DNA of 64,000 bases, taken from contig JASAON010001659.1 of assembly GCA_030849065.1 (NCBI GenBank), forward strand, positions 186,001 to 250,000, given 5' to 3'. The notes beneath the pieces are model-generated. The model was given only the letters and a program-made list of their open reading frames with translations. It was not told the DNA's origin and did no database searches. Source of the DNA: Jaenimonas drosophilae (lineage: Eukaryota; Euglenozoa; Kinetoplastea; Trypanosomatida; Trypanosomatidae). Shown here one piece after another: positions 28,608 to 38,522 of the stretch (position 1 is its first letter; the number at the start of each line of letters is the position of its first letter). A program made the translations under genes and the position numbers.

Positions 28608-29111
28608 TTAAATCTTGAAGAAGTCTTCATCTGGCTCATACCACCCCACAACGGGGTACTTGCTATCAAATGTAGCAACATACTTGTCAAGGTTGGCGAG
28701 TTCCGCCTCGGAGCAGTCCACCCAGTACTTGTTGGCCTGAGCGTCAGAGATCTCAGACTTGGCCAGGCATCGGGAAATTTCCTTACCCGCGTACACATGG
28801 TAGTGCTGACCTGGGCCGTAGAACTGAGGGGCAACTTCGTAGACGTTGCGCTTCACGCTGATCAGGATGCGCTTGTTCTGGATGCCGTCGTACTTCGCCA
28901 GTTCAGCCTTGGTAAATTTTTGGGGAACAATGGTGGGGACGCGGCGGACCGGAGATCCTGTTTGCGCCGGGCTGGTGGGGTTGGTGGGTGGCGCAGAATC
29001 CTTCTTAGGGCGACGAGCGAGGAGCACCAACGCCGCTGCGCCAAGAATGGCCGCGCCTACGCCCAGCCCGATGCGAACAATGTGGGCGGTGGAATTATTG
29101 TTGGAGACCAT
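28608..29111 (-). CDS. MAPR (PGRMC-like) cytochrome b5-type haem-binding protein
   Basis: 167 aa. An N-terminal membrane helix (residues about 10-31, HIVRIGLGVGAAILGAAALV) is followed by a Pro/Thr linker and a cytochrome b5-like domain of the membrane-associated progesterone receptor type (about 65-160): FTKAELAKYDG, ISVKRNVYEVAPQFYGPG, then HYHVYAGKEISRCLAKS. The Tyr residues of FYGPGxxYxVYAG match the haem-coordinating and hydrogen-bonding tyrosines of PGRMC1, in place of the His pair of true cytochrome b5. Relatives bind haem, activate P450 enzymes and affect sterol synthesis at the ER. The length is typical of the family. Confidence 0.9.
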   Translation of the reverse strand: MVSNNNSTAHIVRIGLGVGAAILGAAALVLLARRPKKDSAPPTNPTSPAQTGSPVRRVPTIVPQKFTKAELAKYDGIQNKRILISVKRNVYEVAPQFYGPGQHYHVYAGKEISRCLAKSEISDAQANKYWVDCSEAELANLDKYVATFDSKYPVVGWYEPDEDFFKI

Positions 29112-29483
29112 CGGAGAGATGGAAGAATGAAATGAGGTGGGGAAGTGTGGACAGAAGCAACAAGGCCGCTAAATGAGGTATTCACTAACTTTGTCAGGAA
29201 AAAAGAAAAGAAAGAGAACAAATCGTTGGTAGTGAAGAAGTTGTGGGATAAAGAATTATGTGATGCGCGTCACATCACTCGCTGTACATCATTGGTTGGA
29301 TCTCAAGAAAATCGATCCTGCATCCAGCACTATACCACATAGAGGAGTGGAATGCCGATCCTCTTTGCTTGTACATCTTTTCTAAACAACAGATTGGCGA
29401 CACACTTTCACCGACGTTTTGCGCACTTGCTGGCTGAAGCGTCACCCCCCCTGCTGTCCAATTCCCCCGTACGTGATGGACTT
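29112..29483. other. Intergenic region
   Basis: No gene. A plus-strand purine run at about 29196-29222 is a candidate splice tract for the MAPR gene on the minus strand. Confidence 0.5.
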
Positions 29484-31370
29484 TTAGTACTTGGTTTCCA
29501 TGCACGGGTTCTGGTAGTTGTTCTCGTCAATCGGAATGCTATGAAGGTCGTTGTGCATGAAGGATGGATGAACATTGCTACCAATCCGAACAACAGCACC
29601 AATGCCAAAGACGTTCTGGTGAATGCGAACGTTCTTGCACCCGCTCTTGCAGTCTAGGCCGTAGTAGGAGCAGTCAGAGACGACGTTACGCTGAAGGAAC
29701 ACGCGATTCGCGTTCTTCTCCACCAACACGGCAGTATTGAAGATTTGGTGAATGTGGCAGCGGATAAGTGACATATCCGCATCAAAGTTGGCCGCTGTCT
29801 TGCGGCCCTTCGCTGTGCGCGCAGCGAGCTCATCGCGGCCGCGGAAGAGGGCCGCAATGCCCAGAAAGAGGAAGCGGCAGTCCGAGACAGACAGTTTGGC
29901 ATTATCGGTTTCTACACCAACCGAACTCGCACGCAGTGATTGAACCGCCGATGAAACCGCCTTCACTGCGGGCATCATCACCAGGTCTCCGCTGGGTGCC
30001 TTGTGCTCGGCACCGTCGTCCTCCATCTCCGCCTCTTCAACGGGCTCCGCATCTGGCAAGGCCTCCTTGGGGATGATGAAGGTCCCCTCCATGGTCATCA
30101 ACTCCTGCGTGGCGACGCCCGTGAAGAGACACTTGGTGACGGTCACTTGTGCAGCAGGCAGGGCGTACAGCGCACAGCGAATGGGTGCATCAAAGGAGCA
30201 CTTGATGCACTTCACTTGGCAGTACTGTGAGGCGCGAAGCTGAGGCTTGGTAGGATGGCATGAGGTGAAGCGGCAGTTCTGGAACGTCACGTGCGCACGC
30301 ACAACAATGACGGGGCCGGTGAAGGTGAGGTTGGAGACAACCACCTTTGCCCAGCGGTCGGGGTGGGCAAAGGTCATGATGTAGTCCTCCTGCTCCTTGG
30401 CGAGCGCGATGGCCTCCTCCGTCTGCTGGAGATAGAGGGCCTCCTCCTCGGCCTTCTGCCGCTCAATCTCCTCTAGCTGCTCCTGGGTAAGCTTCACCTT
30501 CTTGCCGCGCTTGCCCTTGGGGGCCTTTGGCGCCTTGGCACGAGCGGCCTTGCCCTTCTTTCCTTCCTTCTTGGCCTTCTCCGCCTGGAGAGCCTCCTCC
30601 ATGTGCTGAGGGAGCTTAGGCAGTTGTGGATGCACCACAATCTGCGGGAGATGTCCTAGGATACGCACCTCACCATGAATCTGTGCATGACGAGAGGTGA
30701 AGGTGGAGCCGTATATCGTCACGACACCATCGATCCCATCATCCTCATACTCCTCCGCAGATGGTGGGGGAGGAGGGGGTGCTTCTACAACTACCTCCTC
30801 GACGGGTAGTGGCGCGCTATCCAAAGGCTGCCCATCCGCCCCAACCTCCACCGCGGGCATCTCCTCCAGCGGCACAGGCTCCTCTACAGCAGCAACAGAG
30901 CCCTTCTTCTTCTTTGACTTGCTTCCCTTACCCTTACTCTTAGAGCCACTTCGGCTTCGGCTACGCTTCTCCTTCACGACGGGCTCAGGCTCTGGCGGGG
31001 GGTCAGGGCGGGTCCACATCTTCATGAGAGCGTTGCTGGCGTGCAGGGCACGTCGAGATACGCCCTCGATTTGCATGTTGTCCACGACGCGGACGTCCGT
31101 CATATCATCTTGATCCTCGTCATGGATCTCCTGCAGCTCTTCCTTCGTGCCTGTAGGCGGGAGGATAAGAACGTTGGTGCGTGGAAGAGGAGCAAGTTCA
31201 CGGTCCTCGCCGGTGTGTTCCGCAACAAGAGATTCCGAAATAGCCTCGACGGATTCGATGGACTGGAAGAAGGACCACCGACCAACGTAGTAGTTGTGAG
31301 GCCCATTCGGAAGTGTACTCGGGTCGGGGAGCACCTCCTTCTTTCCCTTCTTGCCCTTCTTAGGTGCCAT
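29484..31370 (-). CDS. Parallel beta-helix repeat protein with Lys-rich low-complexity regions
   Basis: 628 aa. It starts MAPKKGKKGKK, a lysine-rich beginning common in axonemal proteins. Two Lys/Ser or Lys/Ala-rich stretches (about residues 125-165 and 255-300) separate regions with right-handed beta-helix repeats: VVVSNLTFTGPVIVVRAHVTFQNCRF, then QVKCIKCSF, VTVTKCLFTG, LSVSDCRFL, MSLIRCHIH, RVFLQRNVVSDCSYYGL and NVRIHQNVF, each with a C/N-x-F turn (short excerpts of the pattern). Such folds occur in SHCBP1/FBXO11-like scaffolds and in flagellar proteins. I find no catalytic acid cluster of polysaccharide lyases. A structural or scaffold role, possibly in the flagellum, is inferred. Confidence 0.78.
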   Translation of the reverse strand: MAPKKGKKGKKEVLPDPSTLPNGPHNYYVGRWSFFQSIESVEAISESLVAEHTGEDRELAPLPRTNVLILPPTGTKEELQEIHDEDQDDMTDVRVVDNMQIEGVSRRALHASNALMKMWTRPDPPPEPEPVVKEKRSRSRSGSKSKGKGSKSKKKKGSVAAVEEPVPLEEMPAVEVGADGQPLDSAPLPVEEVVVEAPPPPPPSAEEYEDDGIDGVVTIYGSTFTSRHAQIHGEVRILGHLPQIVVHPQLPKLPQHMEEALQAEKAKKEGKKGKAARAKAPKAPKGKRGKKVKLTQEQLEEIERQKAEEEALYLQQTEEAIALAKEQEDYIMTFAHPDRWAKVVVSNLTFTGPVIVVRAHVTFQNCRFTSCHPTKPQLRASQYCQVKCIKCSFDAPIRCALYALPAAQVTVTKCLFTGVATQELMTMEGTFIIPKEALPDAEPVEEAEMEDDGAEHKAPSGDLVMMPAVKAVSSAVQSLRASSVGVETDNAKLSVSDCRFLFLGIAALFRGRDELAARTAKGRKTAANFDADMSLIRCHIHQIFNTAVLVEKNANRVFLQRNVVSDCSYYGLDCKSGCKNVRIHQNVFGIGAVVRIGSNVHPSFMHNDLHSIPIDENNYQNPCMETKY

Positions 31371-31883
31371 GTTTTGGCAGTAACGGGGTCACGGAGGGTG
31401 ATGCGTCGCAGAGCGGCTAGATTTTGTGGAAGAACACACAACCAAGTAGGACGAACAAAAGCAAAGGGGAGAGAGGATACAGATTACGTGAGTATGCGTG
31501 TGTAGGTAGCAGTGCAGTGAGTGAGTAATCTTAGCAACTCTGTCACTCCCTCAGCATCCACATCAGCAGAGTAGAAGGACTTGGACACGCACGCACAAAA
31601 AGAAAAAAAATGTTGAGAAGCATGAGAAGAAAAGTCAGTTGTGTGTCATCCCTCAAAGGGACCCAAGAACGCCCATATATACACTCCATATATATGCTCA
31701 ACGGCTAGGCTAGCTGGCCCATCACACATGCGGAGACCTGACCAAAGCGAGCCAGACAGACGCTTCCTCATTTTTTTTTAGCGGTGGAGTTCAAACAATC
31801 GTGAGCAGATGAAACATCGTCACCATGCACGTCAGAAAGTGGAATTTCCATGATGGAGATTCACCCAACGCAAATCACCCACC
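31371..31883. other. Intergenic region
   Basis: No gene. A plus-strand A/G run at about 31596-31612 gives a minus-strand T-rich tract upstream of the beta-helix gene. The 3' half is the 3' UTR of the CFAP418 gene. Confidence 0.5.
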
Positions 31884-32876
31884 CTATCCAACTGGGTGGC
31901 CCTTGCACACCCACAACGGCGGGCGGCGTTTCTCGCCTGGAGGGAGTGGGAGCTCCGTGGCGAAGAGCTTCCCATCCATGGAGGAGGCGACGCTGGCGAT
32001 GTCTGCGATGCTGGTCTCAATCACCTCATGATCTGCCCGCACAGTGAGCCAGGAACACTGGCAGCAGTAGGCAGCCGCACCTGCGTCCTCGCACAGCACC
32101 AGCTCGGTGGCGTCCCCCTTGGGAACACCAACGGGATAGCTCGATGCCAATCGACTCCAATCCGGATAAAAATTGCGCATCGTGAGATACAAGTCAATGC
32201 TTCCTGCACCATCCACCCACGCCGCACCCTGGAGACGTACGACGACGTAGTTGCATCGACGACACTGCATGTGAGGGCATCCACCAGAGCGTTCCAGTGT
32301 GGTTGGCTTTGGGGCACAGGCGTTTCCTAAGGCTGGGTGACGTACGTAGAAGGCCCCTTTTGACTTCATCGCCTCCGCCTCACTGGGGAGGGCGGTCCGC
32401 TGGCTTCCTTGAGAGACCCCCTGTGCCACCTGCCGGAGTGAGGCGATGCTTGGGTGCCCGTCGCGGAGTGCAAGGCCGCGGTTGGTAAGGAAACACCTGT
32501 TGCCGCAGCTCACAGCGGCCGTGTTGCCCGATGGCAGACTTGGAAACGGGACGGGGAAGAGGGTGGAGGAGTTGATGGAGGGACCCAATGTTGTGGCGGT
32601 TGACGGGCATGAGAGGGACGCCGCCACCGCCGTGCAGTGTGCCTCCCCCTCGTCGTCGCTGCTAGAGTCAAATGAATGGTGCGGGCGTGACTGGGACGAG
32701 GCTGCCACAGTGGTGCTTGGGGGTGGTTGAGTGCGGGGAGAGTGGCCGTCAATGATGTCATCATCGCTCCAGTCATCCATCACTGACGGCTTCGATGCAC
32801 CCGTGGTGGCACCAGCGCCGGCACGCTTCCTTTCATCGGGGAAGAGTTCCTCAATCAGCTGATCAACATCCGCCAT
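31884..32876 (-). CDS. CFAP418: CFAP418 (C8orf37) family ciliary protein
   Basis: 330 aa from ATG 32874-32876 (MADVDQLIEELF), which matches the MAEDLDELLDEVE-type start of the animal protein. The middle is Ser/Pro/Thr-rich and disordered. The C-terminal about 120 residues carry the family signature: CPHMQCRRCNYVVVRLQGAAW, YLTMRNFYPDWSRL, AYCCQCSW, and a final LWVCKGH. The Cys-x2-Cys and CQCSW cysteines are likely zinc ligands. The animal gene is mutated in cone-rod dystrophy and Bardet-Biedl syndrome, and the protein sits at the ciliary base. I infer a flagellar-base role here. The longer frame start at 32948 lies before a T-rich splice tract (about 32998-33012). Confidence 0.88.
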   Translation of the reverse strand: MADVDQLIEELFPDERKRAGAGATTGASKPSVMDDWSDDDIIDGHSPRTQPPPSTTVAASSQSRPHHSFDSSSDDEGEAHCTAVAASLSCPSTATTLGPSINSSTLFPVPFPSLPSGNTAAVSCGNRCFLTNRGLALRDGHPSIASLRQVAQGVSQGSQRTALPSEAEAMKSKGAFYVRHPALGNACAPKPTTLERSGGCPHMQCRRCNYVVVRLQGAAWVDGAGSIDLYLTMRNFYPDWSRLASSYPVGVPKGDATELVLCEDAGAAAYCCQCSWLTVRADHEVIETSIADIASVASSMDGKLFATELPLPPGEKRRPPLWVCKGHPVG

Positions 32877-33923
32877 TGCTAGAAAAACTACTTTGGAGAT
32901 GAAGTGACGGACTAGGGGAGTGTGCGTCGGTTGGAGGGACCGAACCACAATGCTCTATGCTTTCTTTGTAGGGGATGATGGTGCTGGCCACGAGGCAGAA
33001 AGGAAAAAAAACCACACGAGGTGATGAAGGAAAGAGATCTGAATACAATGAACACAAACCATTCCATGGACTCACGTGAAACTAGCTGGGAGGGGGGTAG
33101 ACGGCCATCTTCTTTTGGTCGAAAGAGCTAGGTAGGTGAAAGGGCACAGTTTGAAGTGACCACAGCAACGACAACGCCATGTGCACATGTGCCACTAACA
33201 CAAAGAAGAAAAGGGCCCAGATTGGGCGAGGCGTATGAATATCAGAAGCATATCGTGTGCATGCCAAACAACCGGGCCAAGCATTGAACTTTAACAAAAT
33301 TGCCACTGGGGTCCTCCTCATGTGGCCGAAGGAGAGGGATGGTGAGTTCATGAGTAGTGGGTGAGGTAGCGGGTGACACGACGACATTCTCTGGGTTCAG
33401 AATCGTACACGTACCTCACTCTTTGGATTGTTGCACCAAGATAACCAACACCGCTAACAACGAAAAAAAGAAAACTGTAACTCATCACATCCCGTGAAGG
33501 GGCAAATTCAAACTGACCGAAACTCAACCTCACATCAGTGGGAAGCAGGAGGGGGAGGACATGGGCGAAGTTTTAATCTATACGTCACGTCACCCCCCTG
33601 ATCCGACTGTGCTGCTTCCTCATATTCATACGCTGACAAGATACAGGAGATCATCCTTTCATCAGGATGTACCTTGACGCAACACTATAATCTCTCTCTG
33701 TCTCTCTTTTTCATACACACTCACTCTCTCTGGATGGGCACTCCACAAGGGGGAAGAGACCCGCCCTCATCACCTCACCCAGTTCCACTCACGCTCGCAC
33801 ACACAGAAAAGGGGGTTAAACACAGAATTCAAACAAAACACATATATAAAGGGAACTGGCGGCCCATCTACCCAACATCTTTCATCATCAATGGTGCCAC
33901 GACTGCCTCATGATCATTCAACC
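32877..33923. other. 1.0 kb intergenic region
   Basis: No gene. It holds the CFAP418 splice tract (plus-strand purines at about 32998-33012) and the 3' UTR of the kinase gene, with CT and CACA microsatellites at about 33690-33730. Confidence 0.5.
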
Positions 33924-36314
33924 CTACATCACCGTGCAATTGCAGCCACAGCCATCCTTGGCCAACTTATTCGGCTTTGGCTTTGGATCAGCGCCAAAGT
34001 GCTTCGGTGGTGGAGAAGAAGAGGCTGCTGGGATGGACGCCGCTGCTGCATCGCTGGCAGCCGAGACGGCATCGCCCGTCTTTGTGCGCTGCGCCACAAG
34101 CTTTGCAGGCCGCTCACAGGGAGAGAAGTCTCCATCCTCCTCATCCACAGCACTGGTACCACTGATCTGCACGTTGGTGTCGCTCTCACGCCCTGGATTT
34201 GCGGCCAACGCGGAGTGTGCCACCTCTTCCTGAGTCGGAGGCTGCAGGCGCCGTGTGCTGGAATGTGGCTGCTGCTGAGGTGAGCTGCTGGTGGCGGCGA
34301 CGGTGGGAGGTGCCGCGGCAGACAGTTTTCTGGCTTCACCCACATCACTCGCCCGCTCCACTACATGTGTTGGCTGGCGATGTGGTTCTGGCTCCGCAGG
34401 TGTTGGCACTCCGCTTGCGTGAGGAGCCTCCTGTGGCTCTGCTGCTGCTACGACCACTGGGTTGGCGGGGCCCACAACCGCCTCCACCGTCGGCAGCATT
34501 CGCGCTGGCTGCGTTGCAGGTGGCGAGGCTGGCGCCACTGCCACCGGTGTTGGTCGAGCCAACAACTCCTCATTGGCGATCTGCTCCGGATCCATGAGCC
34601 AATCTACTGGCTTATTCGCGGAATACCCTCGTCGTTCCATGGAGCGGTGTAGCAGCGCAAGAAGCAGATCATAGTCGGGCTCATCTTCGTACTTCAGCCC
34701 TTGGAGATGCTGCAGAAATGGTTGGAACTCCCGTGGGAGATTCCGCACTAGATGTGGGGTGATGGACTCCGCCTTGCACTTGCCTATATCATCCTTCTCC
34801 TTGCACTTGCGCCACGGCAGTGTGCCCGTTGCGAACTCCACAAGCATGAATAAGAGACTCCACAGGTCATCCACACGGCCAAGATCCTTGTGCAGGTGTG
34901 AGTTCAGGGCGGCATAGCGGCTCGTGCCACGGAAGCCGGCGTTTTCGCGCGGTGGACGAATATCGCCGGTACCGCGGCGGAAGCGGCGAGCAAGGCCGAA
35001 GTCGATCAGGAAGCAGGTTGTTTCTGCTCCTGAACCGGGAAGCCCAATAACGAAGTTGGACGGCTTAATATCACGATGCACGATGCCCTGATCATGCACT
35101 CCTCGAATGGCGGTGAGGCAAGATATACCTGCCACGAGCGTGGTATAAATGTTAAAGGTGCCGTGTGGTGTTCGACGACGCAGGTCAGCCAAGTTTGGGC
35201 CGAGCCGTTCCATCACTAAGAAGTTGGTTCCAGCGTAGCTGCCGCTGCCAAAGTAACGGGCAATTTGGGGGCAGCACTGAAGTCTCTTGATTGCCAGAGA
35301 CTCCAGTCGGAGAACATTCTTGTTCTGCTGCTCCACCTTGATGCACACCTCACGGAGAGGAGGGTTCGTGGGGAGATTGGCCAGGAACTCCTTGGCCTCG
35401 GGGGTGACGGTCAAGACGCTTTCCATGAAGGCGTCATTCGACACCTCTACACCGGCGAAGGTTTCGCCAAAGGAACCGGCCCCAATGCGGCTCACGATCA
35501 TCCATCGCTTCAGTCGCATACCTACCTCGATGTTGGTGTGCGCTAGCTTGGGAATGCTCTTCCCTTCCGGTGCCTTCCCGTTCGCACCGTTGGCAGGAGC
35601 TGCACCATTCGGTGCATTCTCATCAGCATTTCCATTCGTCTCCTCATCCACTTCGGGTTTCTGTGGCTGAGCCGCTTGGCGGCGACGTTGTTCATGGTCA
35701 TCCAGACGTTCTACATCGCCCTTGTTGTTAGAGTGGTTAGTAGCATGGGGGTTCTTAGGGTCCTCAGCTGGTGAGTTATGTCCATCATTATGACTGCCGT
35801 TGCGCATCATTTGCGTGTGCCGCTTCCTATGGTGAGAGTGGTGGCCGTGATGCCGCCTCTTACTCTGATCCGTGCCCGTTCGACGATGTCCTCCTCGCTT
35901 GTCCTTGAGGGGGGAGTAGGAAGATGAGTGAGGAGCTGAACTACCGCAGACGTCGCCCGACGAATTGTGCCGGTGCTCGACTGCAGAACCTGAATGCCGC
36001 CGAGGACTGTCTCGGTTGCCGTGTGAAGGGCGAAGACGGCTGTGGCGCGAGTGAGGGGCTTGCTGAACAAAGTGCGAGGATGAGGATGATACGCGTCGGC
36101 TGGGTTTGGGCTTCCGATCTGAACGGCGAGAGTGGGAACTTCGTCTTGATTGTGTACTCAGACGTCGAACCAATTCTTTGGTGGTGCTGTGTGGGTGTGA
36201 AGGACCTCTCGGATTCTCTATGCGTGCGGGGTAGTCGTACAGGAGTTGATTCACGTCGTCCGCGTGTACTTGGCCAAAGAAGAGATTGGAGCTTGACACG
36301 TCACCCAATTGCAT
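33924..36314 (-). CDS. TTBK-like (casein kinase 1 superfamily) protein kinase with C-terminal CaaX box
   Basis: 796 aa. A His/Ser/Arg-rich N-terminus (1-255) precedes a CK1-superfamily kinase domain (about 265-560): glycine loop GAGSFG (278-283), ATP lysine K326, HRDIKPSNF (413-421), DFG (438-440), and RGTSRYAAL (462-470), followed by NSHLHKDLGRVDDLWSL, as in tau-tubulin kinases. A roughly 28-residue insert lies between strands 2 and 3. The Ala/Pro-rich tail ends GCGCNCTVM. CTVM is a good CaaX box (Met favours farnesylation), and the two preceding cysteines could be palmitoylated. TTBK kinases phosphorylate tubulin-associated proteins and TTBK2 licenses ciliogenesis. I infer a membrane-tethered, possibly flagellar-base kinase. 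Confidence 0.9.
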   Translation of the reverse strand: MQLGDVSSSNLFFGQVHADDVNQLLYDYPARIENPRGPSHPHSTTKELVRRLSTQSRRSSHSRRSDRKPKPSRRVSSSSSHFVQQAPHSRHSRLRPSHGNRDSPRRHSGSAVEHRHNSSGDVCGSSAPHSSSYSPLKDKRGGHRRTGTDQSKRRHHGHHSHHRKRHTQMMRNGSHNDGHNSPAEDPKNPHATNHSNNKGDVERLDDHEQRRRQAAQPQKPEVDEETNGNADENAPNGAAPANGANGKAPEGKSIPKLAHTNIEVGMRLKRWMIVSRIGAGSFGETFAGVEVSNDAFMESVLTVTPEAKEFLANLPTNPPLREVCIKVEQQNKNVLRLESLAIKRLQCCPQIARYFGSGSYAGTNFLVMERLGPNLADLRRRTPHGTFNIYTTLVAGISCLTAIRGVHDQGIVHRDIKPSNFVIGLPGSGAETTCFLIDFGLARRFRRGTGDIRPPRENAGFRGTSRYAALNSHLHKDLGRVDDLWSLLFMLVEFATGTLPWRKCKEKDDIGKCKAESITPHLVRNLPREFQPFLQHLQGLKYEDEPDYDLLLALLHRSMERRGYSANKPVDWLMDPEQIANEELLARPTPVAVAPASPPATQPARMLPTVEAVVGPANPVVVAAAEPQEAPHASGVPTPAEPEPHRQPTHVVERASDVGEARKLSAAAPPTVAATSSSPQQQPHSSTRRLQPPTQEEVAHSALAANPGRESDTNVQISGTSAVDEEDGDFSPCERPAKLVAQRTKTGDAVSAASDAAAASIPAASSSPPPKHFGADPKPKPNKLAKDGCGCNCTVM

Positions 36315-37218
36315 ACACCGGTGATGATGCTGTGTTGGGTCACGGATGCGGAGTTCCCCAGAGATAGAGAGAGACCCACACGCACAGCCAGACCGATGAT
36401 GCGATAGTGCTTCAGGGAAGGAGTTTGCCTTGCTTCACGCAGCGGAAGATGTACAGCAGAACGGCACACGCCACCACACAGGAACAGTCGTCTTTACTAG
36501 ATCAGCGGGTGGAGAAGCCTCAGGCCCACACGTGACGCTCTACGGGATTGATGGCCTTGTGGGAGATATCAATGAATGTGAACAGATTCCACGGAACGCA
36601 AGCAGCCAGGGTGCTTCGACGCTACGTCCTCTATCTATCTGCCGTTGGGCGGTGACGTAACAGGGTGTGAGGAGTAGGTTGTGCGGTGGCGAAAAGGAGG
36701 ATGTGGAGATGGAATGTGTTGCTACGTAGGAGTCAAAAAAAAAAAGTAATACTGTTGTTGTTTTTTTGTTGTGTGCAAAAACAAGTAGATCAGAGCAGTT
36801 GGTCACTGTTCGACGCCTAGCCAACAAATGGTTGGTTCCTAAGCTGTTGAGTGGGGTACAGCGGTACAACACAGTTGACCTAGAACAACCCAAACAGAAA
36901 ATGAGATGAGAATATGGATGATGTTAGTGGCAATCAAAGTCGGAAGGGTTGAGGCGCACTATGAAGTCAAATCAATTGGTTGTTTTTCTTTTCTGGAATA
37001 GAGGAGATTGTGGATGCGAATCACATTGCCACGTACGTCCAACAGTACTCCATCCCTCTATCAGCATGTCCGATCCAGCATTCTAAATGAATAATGAGCA
37101 AAGAAGGTGTAGGAAAAAATCTGTCCATCTCTCAAATTGCAGGAAACACTCTATACCGACGTGCTCTAAGAACGACACGCAGCCAGAGAAGTGGGTGGAG
37201 TGGTAGGTAACAGCAGCT
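36315..37218. other. 0.9 kb intergenic region
   Basis: No gene. A run of 12 A at about 36736-36747 gives a minus-strand T tract upstream of the kinase gene. ORFs here begin at TTG or GTG only. Confidence 0.5.
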
Positions 37219-37950
37219 TTAGTGGTCTCTGCGGTAGCCAGGCTTTGCCAGGCTCGTGGAGAGAGACTTGGGCTTGTGCGAGGCTGTACTGCGGGCTTCA
37301 CTACGCGCCAGTGTGGCCTCATCGGCACGACGTTTCATTCGTTCGTTCCGAGGAAGAATGGGGACAGGACACTCACCCACGAGATACTTGCTGTACTCTT
37401 GCACAAACTCACGGAAGCCACCCGCGATGATGGCAATATTGTCAATCCCTTTTTGATACAACACATTGGCGAGCTCTGGCACCGCCTCCTCCTCCAAGTC
37501 GTACAGAACAATGAGACGCTTGTCCTTGTTCTTGACGGCATACATCTCTGGTAGAAAGGGGTTGGTCGAGTGGTTGATGCGTATGCGAGAGTAGTGGAGG
37601 GCACCGAGAATGTGGCACTTTTGAAAGTCCTCCTCACTTCGGCAGTCAAGGACGAGGTACTCCATCGCGGCGGATCCTCGATACTCATCCATGGGCTTGG
37701 CAAAGCCACCATCTGACATGAGAACAGGTTCTACTTGGTCGGCAATAAACTTGCCTATGGTCTCGGCGAGCACACGCTTGAAGAGCTCACCCGGTTGGCG
37801 CTTGAGCTTAATCTTGTTCTCTTGCATGTAGGCAGACAACTCCTTGGTCATGCCACTCGCCACGACGGGTTGTGCGCCCGAGAACTTTGGGTTGGTCTTG
37901 ACGCGACGCTGAAGGAACTCCTTGTCCCCAATAGGTGTTTTGGTGCTCAT
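37219..37950 (-). CDS. CEP41: CEP41 family protein with inactive rhodanese domain
   Basis: 243 aa. The rhodanese-like domain spans about 95-190: YLVLDCRSEEDFQKCHILGA, then STNPFLPEM and RLIVLYDLEEEAVPELANVL, and GGFREFVQEY. The layout, including the TNPF segment and the N-terminal lead-in, matches CEP41/TSGA14. The catalytic loop cysteine of true sulfurtransferases is Asp151 (LYDLEEE), as in the animal protein, so sulfur transfer is not expected. In animals CEP41 is needed for tubulin polyglutamylation in cilia by helping TTLL6 enter the axoneme. The basic Ser/Lys-rich tail (200-243) may bind microtubules. A similar role at the flagellum is inferred. Confidence 0.88.
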   Translation of the reverse strand: MSTKTPIGDKEFLQRRVKTNPKFSGAQPVVASGMTKELSAYMQENKIKLKRQPGELFKRVLAETIGKFIADQVEPVLMSDGGFAKPMDEYRGSAAMEYLVLDCRSEEDFQKCHILGALHYSRIRINHSTNPFLPEMYAVKNKDKRLIVLYDLEEEAVPELANVLYQKGIDNIAIIAGGFREFVQEYSKYLVGECPVPILPRNERMKRRADEATLARSEARSTASHKPKSLSTSLAKPGYRRDH

Positions 37951-38210
37951 TGGCTCTAAAACTATCCGGTGTACGATATTTGTTTGGATATAGAAAGAAG
38001 AGGGACGATTGAGCCAGATAATTCATGGTGGCAATGAGATATGATGATTCATTCCGCGTGTACCTCCGCACCTACACTGTCCAGTTTTTGGGCAACGAAA
38101 ATTAAAGAGGTTAGACCACAAAAACTCCAGGCGCATCACCATCACCCATAAGCGCCATCACGAGTGGGCAGCTAGGTATGCCTGCGTTCCTCCGTCGCTC
38201 GAGAGTGTAG

Positions 38211-38522
38211 TTAGAGCGGAGCATAGAGCTCCGTGTGGGTTTTGGTGGGGAAAAACGCAGTGGGGTAAAGAAGGTTGCTGGGAAGCTTGTGGAGCTCACC
38301 CATTTGCTCGTCTAATTGTGTTTGGACATAGATGCCCCTCACGACATCCCAGCCGCTTTCAACGGGGTGTGGGAGTTTGGAGACTCGTAAGGCCTCCAAC
38401 CACAACCTGTGACTGCGGCGGCGCAAGTGACGTGACCGGAACGTTGCTTTGATGACCTTCCTCTGGTAAAAACATTCAAAGATCTCGTATGTGGGTTGCC
38501 AAGCCGGATCAATCAATTCCAC
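38211..38522 (-). pseudogene. Possible small gene without in-frame ATG (start may be frameshifted)
   Basis: A frame ending at 38211 encodes about 103 residues of protein-like composition (from VELIDPAWQPTYEIFECF to FFPTKTHTELYAPL), unlike the Ser/His/Thr-rich products of neighbouring intergenic DNA. The frame is open back to about 38579 but has no ATG before an internal Met near the end. At 38515-38526 the minus strand reads TTTATGTGGAATTG. The ATG there is two bases out of frame, and loss of one TG would join it to the long frame. A pyrimidine tract and AGs lie just upstream (about 38563-38665). It could be a real small basic protein with an assembly error, a pseudogene, or chance. I recognise no family. 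Confidence 0.4.

Noticed and set aside
36540..36893. ORF beginning MGCSRS, resembling an N-myristoylation signal
   Set aside because: The first codon is TTG, not ATG, and the frame lies in UTR-like sequence.
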